A DNA stretch of 64,000 nt from an uncultured Paracoccaceae bacterium (GCA_913062865.1 CAJXWO010000003.1:1-64000); one strand, 5' to 3'. Positions 53,227 to 63,795 are shown, numbered from the stretch's first letter. The notes: a model not told the origin generated them from the sequence alone. Numbers and translations: made by a program.

Positions 53227-53835
53227 TCAGCTTGCGCTGCGCAGATCCTGGATCATCGCGTCAATATTGCCGCCGCGGCGGTCGATCATCGCGCCGATCT
53301 CGGTTCGTTCGGTCAGAAGCAGGTTCACCCCTTCGATGAACATGTTGAAGAACAGCTCGGTCCCTGTGCGGTCTGACACATGGAAGGTGACGGTGAACGG
53401 ATCCTCTCCACGCAGGTAGGCAGTGGTCTCGACCTCGTACCAGTTCTTGACCGCCTTCACACCCTCGACCTCGAGCCGGCCCCCGATGAACTCGCGGAAG
53501 CGCTTGCCGTACTTGCGCGCGATATAGGACTGAAACGCATCCGAAAACGCGCGCTTCTGGGCGGTCGACGCGCGGCGCCCATCGACACCCATCGCGTAGG
53601 CCGAGATATAGGACGTGTCCGAATAGCGCGCGAAGATGCGTTCGAAATCGCCATACATCGCTTGCTCGGACTTGCCCGAGGCGATCACCCTGTTGATTTC
53701 GGCCACCAGGCTGTTCACCAGCCGGGTCGCGCCGGTTTCGGTCAGCGCAACGGCGGCGCCGGGGGCCACAGCCAGACTGGCGCCCACGGCGGCAAAGCCG
53801 GTCAGAAAGGTGCGGCGGGTGCGGTCAACGACCAT
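53227..53835 (-). CDS. mlaC: Phospholipid-binding protein MlaC (ORF extends to 54204)
   Basis: TAT/signal-like RRTFLTGFAAVGASLAVAPG; FSDAFQSYIARKYGKRFREFIGG; paired with mlaA. Confidence 0.88.
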   Translation of the reverse strand: MVVDRTRRTFLTGFAAVGASLAVAPGAAVALTETGATRLVNSLVAEINRVIASGKSEQAMYGDFERIFARYSDTSYISAYAMGVDGRRASTAQKRAFSDAFQSYIARKYGKRFREFIGGRLEVEGVKAVKNWYEVETTAYLRGEDPFTVTFHVSDRTGTELFFNMFIEGVNLLLTERTEIGAMIDRRGGNIDAMIQDLRSAS

Positions 53836-53836
53836 G

Positions 53837-54604
53837 TCAGAACCCCTCGGTATCGAGTGCAAACGGATCGATCTCTTCTTCTGCCGGCGCGGCCATGCCC
53901 AGCTCGAAGCGACGGTTCTGCAGATACAGAAGCCGCGCCTGCGCATAGCTGTCCGCGCTGTCGTACAGGATGGAGTCCACCGTCTCGGAGAAGCGTCCGC
54001 GCGCGCCCACGCCATCGACGATCCGCACCCCCGTCGCGATGTTGCGATCGACCCGCGGCAGGATCGCGCGGGTCGGATCAAGCACGAAATCCACCACCAT
54101 CCCTGTGGTGTCGCGTTGAGTCGACGGCCCAACAAAGGGCAGCTCCTGGTAGTGGCCTTCGCCCACGCCCCAGACATGCAGTGTTTCGCCGAAATCCGTG
54201 TCATCCTTGGGCAGGCCCAGCTCTGACGACGGGTCGAACATGCCCGCGAACCCTGCGGTGGAGTTAATGAGGAACCGCAGTGTATTGCTGCTGGCCATAC
54301 GCAGATCGCCCTGCAACAGATTGTTCACGACTTGGCCAGGCAACGACAGGTTGTCGGACACGTTCGACACAACGATCTCCACGTCATCCGGCATCGTGTC
54401 GGAATACGCCACCGCCACCGGTCGCAGGATCTGGCGGTCCCGGTTTTTGTTGAAGGCGTGGATCTTGCGGTTCTGGGCTTCGTAGGGATCGTTGATCGCC
54501 TGCGAAACGTCGGGCCCCGGCGCACCGCACCCTGCAAGACCGACGGCCACCACCAAGGCTGCGATTGGGCGGGCAGGGCGAAGAAAACTGCGAAACATGG
54601 GCAT
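53837..54604 (-). CDS. mlaA: MlaA/VacJ family outer-membrane lipoprotein
   Basis: Lipobox VGLAGC; NDPYEAQNRKIHAFNKNRDR; RFLINSTAGFAGMFDPSSELG. Confidence 0.92.
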   Translation of the reverse strand: MPMFRSFLRPARPIAALVVAVGLAGCGAPGPDVSQAINDPYEAQNRKIHAFNKNRDRQILRPVAVAYSDTMPDDVEIVVSNVSDNLSLPGQVVNNLLQGDLRMASSNTLRFLINSTAGFAGMFDPSSELGLPKDDTDFGETLHVWGVGEGHYQELPFVGPSTQRDTTGMVVDFVLDPTRAILPRVDRNIATGVRIVDGVGARGRFSETVDSILYDSADSYAQARLLYLQNRRFELGMAAPAEEEIDPFALDTEGF

Positions 54605-54841
54605 GTCCTGTACATCGGCTTGACACGCTAGGTAATCCAATCGCGCGCCAAACCCAGCAGCCCGGAACAGAGATTGCCGGGATGTGACCATTTTGGAACA
54701 AACAGGCGCAGGGGCCAGCGTCTTGTGCCTTTGCCGGCAAAAGAGGGCGAAAGCCTGCCGAACACCGGCTGGGATTGTCGCTTTTCAAAGCAGGGTTGCC
54801 CGCGTAGCGTGCCCCGCGACACAGTCCCGGAGGTTTGTCCC

Positions 54842-55303
54842 ATGAGCACTATCGAAACCCGTCTTGCCGAACTGGGGGTGACCCTGCCCGACGCGCCGGC
54901 GCCCGCCGCCAACTATGTGCCCTTCGTGCAAGTGGGCGATCTGGTCCATATCTCGGGCCAGATCTCGAACGAGGACGGCACGCTCATCACTGGCAAGCTG
55001 GGCGACACGATGACGACCGAGGAGGGCGCGGCAGCGGCCAAGACCTGTGCGATCGCGCTTCTGGCCCAGGTCAAGGCAGCCTGCGGCGGCGATCTGGATC
55101 GTCTGGTGCGGGTGGTCAAGCTGGTGGGCTTCGTCAACTCTACCGTCGATTTCACCGAACAGCCCAAGGTCGTGAATGGCGCATCCGACTTTATGGTCGA
55201 GGCGCTGGGCGACAAGGGCCGCCATGCGCGCTCTGCCGTCTCCGCCGCAAGCCTGCCACTGGGCGTAGCGGTCGAGATCGAAGGCATCTTCCAGATCGCA
55301 TGA
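54842..55303 (+). CDS. RidA family protein (YjgF/YER057c/UK114)
   Basis: NYVPFVQVGDLVHISGQISNEDGTLITGKLG. Confidence 0.87.
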   Translation: MSTIETRLAELGVTLPDAPAPAANYVPFVQVGDLVHISGQISNEDGTLITGKLGDTMTTEEGAAAAKTCAIALLAQVKAACGGDLDRLVRVVKLVGFVNSTVDFTEQPKVVNGASDFMVEALGDKGRHARSAVSAASLPLGVAVEIEGIFQIA

Positions 55304-56067
55304 TCCCGCTGCCGCGTGATTTCCTGACCCGGCCCATCGCCCATCGTGCATTGCATGATCGCGCGTCGGGCCGGCCCGAGAACAGCCGCGCCGCGGTGCG
55401 GGCTGCGGTCACGGCGGGCTATGGCATCGAGATCGACCTGCAGCTGTCCGCGGACGGGCGGGCGATGGTTTTTCACGACTACGATCTGGGGCGGCTGACA
55501 GTCGCACGCGGACCCGTGCGCCAGCGCAGCGCGGCCGAGTTGGGCGCGATCCGGCTCACCGATGCCAATGACGGCATTCCAACCCTCGAAGAAGTGCTGG
55601 AGATCGTCGGTGGCCGCGTGCCCCTGCTGGTCGAGATCAAGGACCAGGATGGTGCACTGGGTCCCGATGTGGGCCCGCTGGAAAAGGCCACCGCGCATGC
55701 GCTGACGGGCTACACCGGTCCCGTTGCGCTCATGTCCTTCAACCCGTATGCGGTGGCCGCCATGGCCGAGCTTTTGCCCGACATGCCGCGCGGCCTGACC
55801 ACCTGCGATTTCAACGCCACCGACTGGTCGCTCGTGCCCGAAGCCACGCGCGCCCGGCTGCGGGGTATTCCCGATGCCGGGCGTGTTGGCGCCAGCTTTA
55901 TCAGCCACCATTGGGCGGACCTCTCCGCAGATCCGGTGGCAGCGATGCAGGACAAGGGTCTTGCCGTGCTTTGCTGGACCATCCGCACGCCCGAGGAAGA
56001 GGCCACCGCACGCCGGATCGCGCAGAATGTGACCTTCGAAGGCTACCTGCCCTCGCTTCCCGCTTGA
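55300..56067 (+). CDS. Glycerophosphodiester phosphodiesterase family protein
   Basis: PIAHRALHDRASGRPENSRAAVRAAVTAGYGIEIDLQLSADGRAMVFHDYDLGRLT. Confidence 0.9.
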   Translation: MIPLPRDFLTRPIAHRALHDRASGRPENSRAAVRAAVTAGYGIEIDLQLSADGRAMVFHDYDLGRLTVARGPVRQRSAAELGAIRLTDANDGIPTLEEVLEIVGGRVPLLVEIKDQDGALGPDVGPLEKATAHALTGYTGPVALMSFNPYAVAAMAELLPDMPRGLTTCDFNATDWSLVPEATRARLRGIPDAGRVGASFISHHWADLSADPVAAMQDKGLAVLCWTIRTPEEEATARRIAQNVTFEGYLPSLPA

Positions 56068-56090
56068 AGCGCGCCGCACCGGGGCCAGAT

Positions 56091-57296
56091 ATGGCGCAGG
56101 AGGCCCAAGTGCGCGACGCCATCATCGAAATTCAGGTGCTCGACAGCCTGTCGCAGATCGACGCGACGGACTGGGATGCCTGCGCCTGCCCAGAGACGGC
56201 CGATGGCGGCCCGCCCATGGACCCGTTCACCACGCACCGCTTTCTCAAGGCACTGGAAGACAGCGGATCGGTCGGCCCCGGTACAGGATGGGAGCCGCAT
56301 TACCTGGTCGCACGCAAGGATGGCGGAGTGATCGGGGTCGCGCCGCTTTATGCAAAGAGCCACAGCCAGGGCGAATACATCTTCGATCACAACTGGGCCC
56401 ATGCCTACGAACGTGCGGGCGGGCGCTATTACCCCAAGCTGCAGATCGCCGTGCCCTTCACCCCCGCCACCGGCCGCCGGTTCCTGACCCGCCCGGGCCA
56501 CGAGGCCGAGGGGCGCGCGGCGCTCACGCGCGGTGCGCTGCAACTGGCGGCCGAGAACAACGTGTCGTCGGTGCATATAACCTTTTGCACGGAGGACGAG
56601 GCCGAGGCAGGGCAGCGGCAAGGGATGCTTTATCGAAAGACCCAGCAATTCCACTGGGTGAATGACGGATACGCCAGCATTGACGATTTTCTGGCCACCC
56701 TGTCGTCGCGCAAGCGCAAGAACATCCGCAAGGAACGGGAAAAGGCCAATGCCTTTGGCGGCACCATTCGCACCCTGACCGGTGACGAGATCCAGCCGCG
56801 CCACTGGGACGCGTTCTGGGTCTTCTACCAGGACACCGGCGCCCGGAAATGGGGCACACCCTACCTGACGCGGGCGTTCTTCGACATCGCCCACGAGGTG
56901 CTGCGCGATGACGTGGCGTTGGTCCTGGCCGAGCGTGACGGGCACGAGGTGGCGGGCGCACTAAATTTCATCGGGCGTGACGTGCTCTTTGGCCGGTATT
57001 GGGGCTGTGTCGAGGATCACCCCTGTCTGCATTTCGAGGCGTGTTATTATCGCGCCATCGACTTTGCCATCGCGCGCGGACAGAAACGGGTCGAGGCGGG
57101 CGCGCAGGGCGCACACAAGCTGGCCCGCGGCTACCTACCGGCGCCGACCCATTCCCTGCACTGGGTGGCCGATCCGGGGTTCTCCGACGCGATCGCCCGC
57201 TACCTGGAAGAGGAAACCGCCGCCATAGACGAGGAAATCGAGGTTCTGACCGACTATGGTCCGTTCCGAAAAGCACATGTGGAGGAACAGGAATGA
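56091..57296 (+). CDS. FemAB/GNAT-like protein (COG3146/DUF482 type)
   Basis: [73 protein letters not shown]. Confidence 0.82.
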   Translation: MAQEAQVRDAIIEIQVLDSLSQIDATDWDACACPETADGGPPMDPFTTHRFLKALEDSGSVGPGTGWEPHYLVARKDGGVIGVAPLYAKSHSQGEYIFDHNWAHAYERAGGRYYPKLQIAVPFTPATGRRFLTRPGHEAEGRAALTRGALQLAAENNVSSVHITFCTEDEAEAGQRQGMLYRKTQQFHWVNDGYASIDDFLATLSSRKRKNIRKEREKANAFGGTIRTLTGDEIQPRHWDAFWVFYQDTGARKWGTPYLTRAFFDIAHEVLRDDVALVLAERDGHEVAGALNFIGRDVLFGRYWGCVEDHPCLHFEACYYRAIDFAIARGQKRVEAGAQGAHKLARGYLPAPTHSLHWVADPGFSDAIARYLEEETAAIDEEIEVLTDYGPFRKAHVEEQE

Positions 57297-57583
57297 CCGA
57301 ACTGCTGAGCGATACCGCCCGCAAGACCGTGCTGGAGCCGCTGTTTCAAAGCGGCTGGGCCATGGCCGAAGGGCGCGATGCCATCGAGAAGACCTTTGAA
57401 TTCGAGGATTTCACCGAGGCCTTCGCCTGGATGACCCGCGCCGCAATGTATGCGGAGAAATGGAACCACCACCCCGAATGGTTCAACGTCTACAAGACGG
57501 TCAAGGTCACGCTCACCACCCATGATGTGGGCGGCGTGTCGTCACTTGATGCCAAGCTGGCCCGAAAGATGGATCACCTTTAA
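57293..57583 (+). CDS. phhB: 4a-hydroxytetrahydrobiopterin dehydratase
   Basis: [48 protein letters not shown]. Confidence 0.94.
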   Translation: MTELLSDTARKTVLEPLFQSGWAMAEGRDAIEKTFEFEDFTEAFAWMTRAAMYAEKWNHHPEWFNVYKTVKVTLTTHDVGGVSSLDAKLARKMDHL

Positions 57584-57597
57584 GCCAGAGGCTGTGC

Positions 57598-57619
57598 GGC
57601 GGGGCCATGAAGCCCCGCC
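57598..57619. terminator. Bidirectional terminator hairpin between convergent phhB and peroxiredoxin
   Basis: GGCGGGGC-CATGAA-GCCCCGCC. Confidence 0.6.
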
Positions 57620-57627
57620 CAAGGCCG

Positions 57628-58116
57628 TCAGATCGCGGCCAGCATCGCCTCGCCGCCGGTCGCCTCGCAGGTGCCGGGGCTTTCTTCGATATGCAGCACC
57701 TTCACGACGCCGTCCTCGGCATAAAGGGCAAAGCGCTTGGACCGTTCGATCAGCCCGACGGGCGGCGCGGAAAAGGCCATGCCGATCGCATTGGTGAACG
57801 CGCTTTCGGGATCGCCCAGCATGGTGATCCCGGCCTCGCCCGCGCCGGTGGTGTCCGACCAGGCCTGCATCACGAAGGGGTCGTTGACCGAGATGCAGAT
57901 GATCTCGTCGACGCCCTTGGCGTCGAACTCGGCCTTGGTGCGCATGAAGCTGGGCACATGGGCCGTGGTACAGGTGCCGGTAAAGGCACCCGGCACGCCG
58001 AAGATGATCACCTTGCGGCCCTTGATCTTGTCGTTCAGCTGGACCGCTGCGGGCCCGTCGCCCCCCATGGTCATTAAAGTGGCACCGGGCAGTGTGTCCC
58101 CTGTCTGGATCGGCAT
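57628..58116 (-). CDS. Peroxiredoxin (Prx5/AhpE-like thiol peroxidase)
   Basis: KVIIFGVPGAFTGTCTTAHVPSF. Confidence 0.92.
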   Translation of the reverse strand: MPIQTGDTLPGATLMTMGGDGPAAVQLNDKIKGRKVIIFGVPGAFTGTCTTAHVPSFMRTKAEFDAKGVDEIICISVNDPFVMQAWSDTTGAGEAGITMLGDPESAFTNAIGMAFSAPPVGLIERSKRFALYAEDGVVKVLHIEESPGTCEATGGEAMLAAI

Positions 58117-58197
58117 CGCGGCCTCCCTCCAATTGCGTTTCCGTGTGACCGGGATATAGGGTTGCGCCGGACAACACCAACAGCGCTGGAGAGTTTC

Positions 58198-59403
58198 ATG
58201 GGCGATGTCGTCGTGATCGGGGCCGGGCAGGCCGGGGCATCCACCGTCGCGCGGCTGCGCGCCAAAGGGCATACGGGCAGGATCACCCTGATCGGGGAAG
58301 AGCCGGTGCCCCCCTACCAGCGCCCGCCGTTATCCAAGGCCTATCTGCTGGGCGAAATGGCCGAAGAACGGCTCTATCTCCGCCCGGAAAGCTTCTATGC
58401 CGAGAATGGGATCGAGCTGCACACCGGCGAAACGGTGGTGGCCATCGACCGCACCGACAAGAAGGTGATCGCGGGCGGCACCTCGGTACCCTATGACGAT
58501 CTGGTGCTCTGTACCGGGTCGGTCCCCCGCCGTCTGCCAGGCGCCATCGGCGGAGAGCTGGCGGGCGTGCATGTCGTCCGGACCCTGCGTCATGTCGACC
58601 AGATGGCCCCCGCCTGCACCGAAGGCGCGCGTGTTCTGGTCGTGGGTGGGGGCTATATCGGGCTCGAAGCGGCGGCGGTCTGTGCCAAGCTGGGGATGCA
58701 GGTCACGCTGGTGGAGATGGCCGACCGCATCCTTCAGCGCGTCGCGGCGCCCGAGACCTCGGACTACTTCCGCGACTTGCACCGATCCCATGGCGTCGAT
58801 CTGCGCGAGGGCGTGGGCCTCGAGACGCTGTTGGGCGACACGCGCGTGACCGGCGCGCGTTTGACCGACGGCACCGAGCTTGATCTGGACATGGTGATCG
58901 TGGGCATCGGCATCTCGCCCGCCACCAGCCTGGCCGAGGCCGCGGGCATTGTCATCGACAACGGCATCGCGGTCGATGCGCAGGGCCGCACCTCGGACCC
59001 GTCGATCTGGGCTGCGGGCGATTGCGCATCGCTGCCCTACAAGGGTGTCCGCATCCGGCTGGAAAGCGTGCAGAACGCCATCGACCAGGCAGAATGCGTG
59101 GCCGACAACATCCTTGGCGCGGATCGCGATTATGATCCCAAGCCCTGGTTCTGGTCCGATCAGTATGACGTGAAACTGCAGATCGCCGGTCTGAACCTCG
59201 GTTATGACCGGATCGTTGTCCGCGACGGGGGCGAGGCGCGATCGCATTTCTACTATACCGGAGACAGGTTGCTTGCGGTGGACAGCATGAACGACCCGCG
59301 CGCCTACATGGTCGGCAAGCGCCTGATCGAGGCGGGCAAATCGGCTGATCCGGCCGTGCTGGCCGATGCGTCGGCCGACCTGAAACCGCTTCTCAAAGCG
59401 TGA
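58198..59403 (+). CDS. FAD-dependent oxidoreductase (ferredoxin/rubredoxin reductase-like)
   Basis: VVVIGAGQAGASTVARLRAKGHTGRITLIGEEPVPPYQRPPLSKAYL. Confidence 0.87.
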   Translation: MGDVVVIGAGQAGASTVARLRAKGHTGRITLIGEEPVPPYQRPPLSKAYLLGEMAEERLYLRPESFYAENGIELHTGETVVAIDRTDKKVIAGGTSVPYDDLVLCTGSVPRRLPGAIGGELAGVHVVRTLRHVDQMAPACTEGARVLVVGGGYIGLEAAAVCAKLGMQVTLVEMADRILQRVAAPETSDYFRDLHRSHGVDLREGVGLETLLGDTRVTGARLTDGTELDLDMVIVGIGISPATSLAEAAGIVIDNGIAVDAQGRTSDPSIWAAGDCASLPYKGVRIRLESVQNAIDQAECVADNILGADRDYDPKPWFWSDQYDVKLQIAGLNLGYDRIVVRDGGEARSHFYYTGDRLLAVDSMNDPRAYMVGKRLIEAGKSADPAVLADASADLKPLLKA

Positions 59404-59966
59404 GGATCGTCGGCGGGCGCTTTCGGGGCCACGCCCTGGCCGCTGTGGGCAAGGGCGATGCCGGGGCCCATCTGCGCCCCACGACGGACCGTGTGCGCGA
59501 AAGCCTGTTCAACATCCTCATGGGTGGCCGCTTCGGAGACCCGATCACCGGCGCGCGGGTGCTCGACCTTTTCGCTGGCACCGGCGCCCTCGGGCTCGAG
59601 GCGATGTCGAGAGGTGCGGACCATGTGACCTTTGTCGATGACGGGCGCGCGGCACAGTCTCTGATCCAGCAGAACACGCGGATTTGCCGGGCACAGTCAG
59701 AGACGCGGTTGATCCGTCGCGATGCACGCAAACTGCCCGGGAATGATGCAGAACCTTGTGATCTGATCTTTCTCGATCCGCCCTATGGTAAGGCGTTGGG
59801 CGAGGCCGCACTTGCCACCGCCGAAACGGGTGGGTGGCTCGCGCCCGGCGCCCTGATCGTGTGGGAGGACAGCGCGCCAATCACGGTGCCCGATGGCTTT
59901 GCCGCTTTGGACAGCCGCCGTTACGGGGACACGACGATCACGCTGCTGGAATATGATCCGGACTAG
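59400..59966 (+). CDS. rsmD: 16S rRNA (guanine(966)-N2)-methyltransferase RsmD
   Basis: MRIVGGRFRGHALAAVG...RPTTDRVRESLFNIL; DLFAGTGALGLEAMSRGA; LIFLDPPYG. Confidence 0.94.
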   Translation: MRIVGGRFRGHALAAVGKGDAGAHLRPTTDRVRESLFNILMGGRFGDPITGARVLDLFAGTGALGLEAMSRGADHVTFVDDGRAAQSLIQQNTRICRAQSETRLIRRDARKLPGNDAEPCDLIFLDPPYGKALGEAALATAETGGWLAPGALIVWEDSAPITVPDGFAALDSRRYGDTTITLLEYDPD

Positions 59967-60142
59967 CCCAGGAGCGGCGGTTTCGGCGGAAGGCAAACAC
60001 CCAGCTCGGCCCGCCATTCGGTGCCGTAGGGGCAGCCCAGCGGCCCCTGGTCGTCATAAGGACACATGCCGTTCCCCAGAACAGGCGCGGCAAGCCAGAA
60101 CAGGGCCAGAATGCCGGCCGCACAGCGTGACTTTATCGGCAT
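59963..60142 (-). CDS. Small secreted Cys-containing protein (59 aa), function unknown
   Basis: MPIKSRCAAGILALFWLAAPVLGNGMCPYDDQGPLGCPYGTEWRAELGVCLPPKPPLLG: signal peptide plus 3 Cys in mature part. Confidence 0.55.
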   Translation of the reverse strand: MPIKSRCAAGILALFWLAAPVLGNGMCPYDDQGPLGCPYGTEWRAELGVCLPPKPPLLG

Positions 60143-60218
60143 ACCGATCCCTCCTGCGCGCAATGTTGCCTGAAAGGCTAGCGAGCCATTGGCACAAGGC
60201 AAGATGGAAGGCTGTTTT

Positions 60219-60295
60219 TGGCGACCCCGGCAGGATTCGAACCTGCATCCTGCCCCTTAGGAGGGGGCTGCTCTATCCAGTTGAGCCACGGGGCC
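60219..60295 (-). tRNA. tRNA-Arg (anticodon CCT), CCA encoded
   Basis: Minus: GGCCCCGTGGCTCAACTGGATAGAGCAGCCCCCTCCTAAGGGGCAGGATGCAGGTTCGAATCCTGCCGGGGTCGCCA. Confidence 0.97.
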
Positions 60296-60428
60296 ACGCC
60301 TGTCTTTCATAGCGGTGTTTTCCCGCCATGTCAGCCGCTTGAGGCCGCAGCCGTCGCGGTTCTGGGCATTGCGCAGCGAAGCCGCTTCGCGCTAGGTTTT
60401 CCACAGCCTGAGCGAAAGGACCCTCCCC

Positions 60429-61454
60429 TTGGCCAACACCGACAAACGCCCCCTGACCCTGCGCGACGTGTCAGAGGCGTCCGGCGTGTCCGAGATGACC
60501 GTAAGCCGCGTGTTGCGCAACCGGGGCGACGTGTCCGCCGCGACCCGTGATCGGGTGCTCGAGGCCGCGAAGAAACTGGGCTACGTGCCCAACAAGATCG
60601 CGGGCGCGCTGGCCAGCCAGCGGGTGAACCTGGTCGCGGTCATCATCCCGTCCATGTCCAACATGGTGTTTCCCGAGGTCATGACCGGGATCAGTCACGT
60701 GCTCGAGGAAACCGACCTTCAACCGGTTGTGGGCGTCACCGACTATTCCCCGGAAAAGGAAGAGCGCGTTCTCTACGAGATGCTGTCGTGGCGGCCATCG
60801 GGCGTGATCATTGCGGGGCTTGAACACTCCGATGCCGCCCAGGCAATGTTGCAGGCGGCAGGTATTCCCGTGGTCGAGATCATGGATGTGGACGGCACGC
60901 CCGTCGATGCGATGATCGGCATCAGCCACCGGCGCGCAGGCCGGGTGATGGCGCAGGAGATCCTGAAACAAGGGTATCGCCGCATCGGCTTTTTGGGCAC
61001 CAAGATGCCGCTCGATCATCGCGCTCGCAAACGCTTCGAAGGCCTGACCGAGGCCCTGGCCAAGGCCGGGGTCGAGGTCGCGGACCAGGAGTTCTACTCG
61101 GGCGGCTCCGCGCTTGCCAAGGGTCGCGAGATGACCGAGGCAATGCTGGCGCGTACGCCAGATCTCGATTTTCTGTATTATTCGAACGACATGATCGGGG
61201 CGGGCGGGCTGCTTTACCTGCTGGAAAAAGGGTATGATATCCCCCGCCAGATCGGCCTTGCGGGCTTCAACGGGGTTGAGCTTTTGCAAGGCCTGCCGCG
61301 GCAACTTGCCACGATGGATGCCTGCCGTGCGGATATCGGGCGGATGGCCGCAGAGGTCATCGTGAAACTGACCGAAGATCCCGAGGCCGAGGTCGATCGC
61401 CGGATCGAACTGACCCCGCGGATCAGCCACGGGGACACGTTGCTGCGCCGCTAG
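60429..61454 (+). CDS. LacI family transcriptional regulator (TTG start)
   Basis: LTLRDVSEASGVSEMTVSRVLRNRGDVSAATRDRVLEAAKKLGYVPNKIAGALAS. Confidence 0.92.
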   Translation: MANTDKRPLTLRDVSEASGVSEMTVSRVLRNRGDVSAATRDRVLEAAKKLGYVPNKIAGALASQRVNLVAVIIPSMSNMVFPEVMTGISHVLEETDLQPVVGVTDYSPEKEERVLYEMLSWRPSGVIIAGLEHSDAAQAMLQAAGIPVVEIMDVDGTPVDAMIGISHRRAGRVMAQEILKQGYRRIGFLGTKMPLDHRARKRFEGLTEALAKAGVEVADQEFYSGGSALAKGREMTEAMLARTPDLDFLYYSNDMIGAGGLLYLLEKGYDIPRQIGLAGFNGVELLQGLPRQLATMDACRADIGRMAAEVIVKLTEDPEAEVDRRIELTPRISHGDTLLRR

Positions 61455-61493
61455 GGCCTGGTACCGGGCCGCTCGCCATACTGTGGTGAAAAT

Positions 61494-61570
61494 GGTCGGA
61501 GTGAGAGGATTCGAACCTCCGGCCCCTGCCTCCCGAAGACAGTGCTCTACCAGGCTGAGCTACACTCCGA
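61494..61570 (-). tRNA. tRNA-Pro (anticodon CGG), CCA encoded
   Basis: Minus: CGGAGTGTAGCTCAGCCTGGTAGAGCACTGTCTTCGGGAGGCAGGGGCCGGAGGTTCGAATCCTCTCACTCCGACCA. Confidence 0.97.
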
Positions 61571-61615
61571 CCGTGGCGCGCGGGATAGCCTGTGCGCTGC
61601 GCTTTGGCAAGTCCC

Positions 61616-62569
61616 TCATTGGTGGTCGGGCGCGACCTTGGGATCGTTGGGCAGACGCGCGTAGGTGCCTGTGTTGATACGGCCGCGGGCCCGCAGGACA
61701 GGGCGGGTCGTCGAGGCTCCGGGCTGCTGTTCGCGGAGCACGATGTAAAGACCCGAACCGATGATGATGGCCGCCCCGAGAGCTGTCCCGAGGTCGAGGC
61801 GTTCGTCGAAGAACAGTGCCCCGTACAGCGCAGCCCACAGGATCTGCGAATACTGCATAGGGGCCACGACCCCGGCCTCGCCGGCCTTGTAAGCCCAGAT
61901 CACCATCAGACCGGCCGAGAACGCCATGACGGCCAATGCGGCCAGACCCAGAAGATGGGTGATGGGCATGGGTTCGTAGACGAAGGGCAAAAGCGCGCCC
62001 ATGATCGCGAAATTGGCCAGTAACGGATAGAGCATCAGCACGACATTGCGTTCGTCCGGGCCGATCTTGCGCACGATGATCGAGGCAAAGGCGCTGCCCA
62101 CCGCCGCCCCCAGTGCCGCAAGGTGACCGAGCGAAAGATCTGCCGTGCCCGGACGCAGCACGACGATGACCCCGGCCAATCCCACGATCACCGCGATCCA
62201 GCGCCGAAGGCGCACCCGCTCCCCCAGGATCGGAATCGACAGCACTGTGATCAGAAGCGGTGTGGCGAACAGGATCGCGTAGACCTGCGCCAACGGAAGG
62301 GTCGAGAAGGCGTAGAAGGCTGCCGTTGCAGTCACGACGATGGACAACGTCCTGAGTGTCACCCACCAAGGATGGACCGGGCGCAGATGACCCGGCTCCG
62401 CATCGCCGATCAGCATCACCGAAACCAGCGGGAAGCCGAACAGCACGCTGAAGAATACGATCTGGAAGGGGCTGTAGGACGCGCCCAGGAACTTGACGAT
62501 CACGTCATGGGCCGCGAACACACCGAATGCCGCCAGGGCGAGAAGCGCGCCTTTCAGGTTTCCGCTCAT
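61616..62569 (-). CDS. DMT/EamA family transporter
   Basis: MSGNLKGALLALAAFGVFAAHDVIVKFLG; two EamA repeats. Confidence 0.88.
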   Translation of the reverse strand: MSGNLKGALLALAAFGVFAAHDVIVKFLGASYSPFQIVFFSVLFGFPLVSVMLIGDAEPGHLRPVHPWWVTLRTLSIVVTATAAFYAFSTLPLAQVYAILFATPLLITVLSIPILGERVRLRRWIAVIVGLAGVIVVLRPGTADLSLGHLAALGAAVGSAFASIIVRKIGPDERNVVLMLYPLLANFAIMGALLPFVYEPMPITHLLGLAALAVMAFSAGLMVIWAYKAGEAGVVAPMQYSQILWAALYGALFFDERLDLGTALGAAIIIGSGLYIVLREQQPGASTTRPVLRARGRINTGTYARLPNDPKVAPDHQ

Positions 62570-62635
62570 GTGTGACTGTCCCGTTCCATTTGTTAGCGAT
62601 ACCACCAGCCGGTCGCGCCCATGGCAAGGGGGGCA

Positions 62636-62669
62636 CAAGAAAAAAGGGTCCAGCCAGGCCGGACCCTTT
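62636..62669 (-). terminator. Intrinsic terminator of leuB
   Basis: Minus strand AAAGGGTCC-N9-GGACCCTTT followed by TTTCTTG. Confidence 0.9.
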
Positions 62670-62691
62670 GCACCGAACCGAGACGCGTGTG

Positions 62692-63795
62692 TCAGAGGCT
62701 CGCGTCAAGCGCCGCCAGAACCGCGTCGCCCATCTGCGAGGTGGTCGCGGGCGTCGCCCCTTCGACATTCAACAGGTCCGCGGTGCGCACGCCGTCGGCC
62801 AGCACCTGTTCCACGGCTTCTTCCAGCCGGGTCGCCTCGTCGCCCAGGTCGAAGGAATAGCGCAGCGCCATGGCAAGGCTCAGGATGCAGGCGCAGGGGT
62901 TGGCCTTGCCCTGACCGGCGATGTCGGGCGCCGAACCATGGACGGGCTCGTACAGCGCCTTGGGCCGGCCGTTCTCCATCGGCTTGCCCAGAGAGGCCGA
63001 AGGCAGCATGCCGAGCGACCCGGTCAGCATCGCGGCAAGGTCCGACAAGAGATCGCCAAAGAGGTTGTCGGTCACGATCACATCGAACTGCTTGGGCCAG
63101 CGGGTCAGCTGCATCGCGCCCGCGTCGGCATACATGTGGCTCAGTTCGACCTCGGGATAATCCTTGCCCACCTCGGTCACGACCTCGCGCCACAGGATGC
63201 CCGATTCCATGACATTGGCCTTTTCCATGGAACAGAGCTTCTTGTTGCGCTTCATCGCCAGGTCGAAGGCTGAACGGGCGACGCGGTCGATCTCGCTTTC
63301 GGTATAGCGCTGGGTGTTGATGCCCACGCGTTCGTTGCCCTCTTCGATGATCCCGCGCGGTTCGCCGAAATAGACGCCGCTTGTCAGTTCGCGCACGATC
63401 ATGATGTCGAGCCCCGACACCACGTCCTTTTTGAGCGAGCTGAAATCGGAGAGTGCGTCAAAGCACTGTGCCGGGCGCAGGTTGGCGAACAGGTCCATTT
63501 CCTTGCGCAGGCGCAGAAGACCACGTTCGGGCTTCACGCTGAAATCGAGTGCGTCGTATTTCGGCCCGCCCACGGCGCCCAGCAGCACCGCGTCGACCTC
63601 TTGGGCCTTTGCCATCGTGTCGTCATGCAGCGGCGTGCCATGGGCATCGTAGGCCGCGCCGCCCACCAGATCCTCGCTCACGTCGAAACGGATGCCGCGC
63701 TTGGTTCCGAACCAGTCGATGATGCGCGACACCTCGGTCATGACCTCGGGGCCGATGCCGTCACCGGGGAGGATGAGAAGCGATGGGTTTGCCAT
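62692..63795 (-). CDS. leuB: 3-isopropylmalate dehydrogenase
   Basis: [58 protein letters not shown]. Confidence 0.97.
   Translation of the reverse strand: MANPSLLILPGDGIGPEVMTEVSRIIDWFGTKRGIRFDVSEDLVGGAAYDAHGTPLHDDTMAKAQEVDAVLLGAVGGPKYDALDFSVKPERGLLRLRKEMDLFANLRPAQCFDALSDFSSLKKDVVSGLDIMIVRELTSGVYFGEPRGIIEEGNERVGINTQRYTESEIDRVARSAFDLAMKRNKKLCSMEKANVMESGILWREVVTEVGKDYPEVELSHMYADAGAMQLTRWPKQFDVIVTDNLFGDLLSDLAAMLTGSLGMLPSASLGKPMENGRPKALYEPVHGSAPDIAGQGKANPCACILSLAMALRYSFDLGDEATRLEEAVEQVLADGVRTADLLNVEGATPATTSQMGDAVLAALDASL

Noticed and set aside
60219-61570. tRNA-Arg and tRNA-Pro as integration sites of a genomic island
   Set aside because: No integrase, no visible tRNA 3'-end duplication and the enclosed LacI regulator looks like ordinary chromosomal content.
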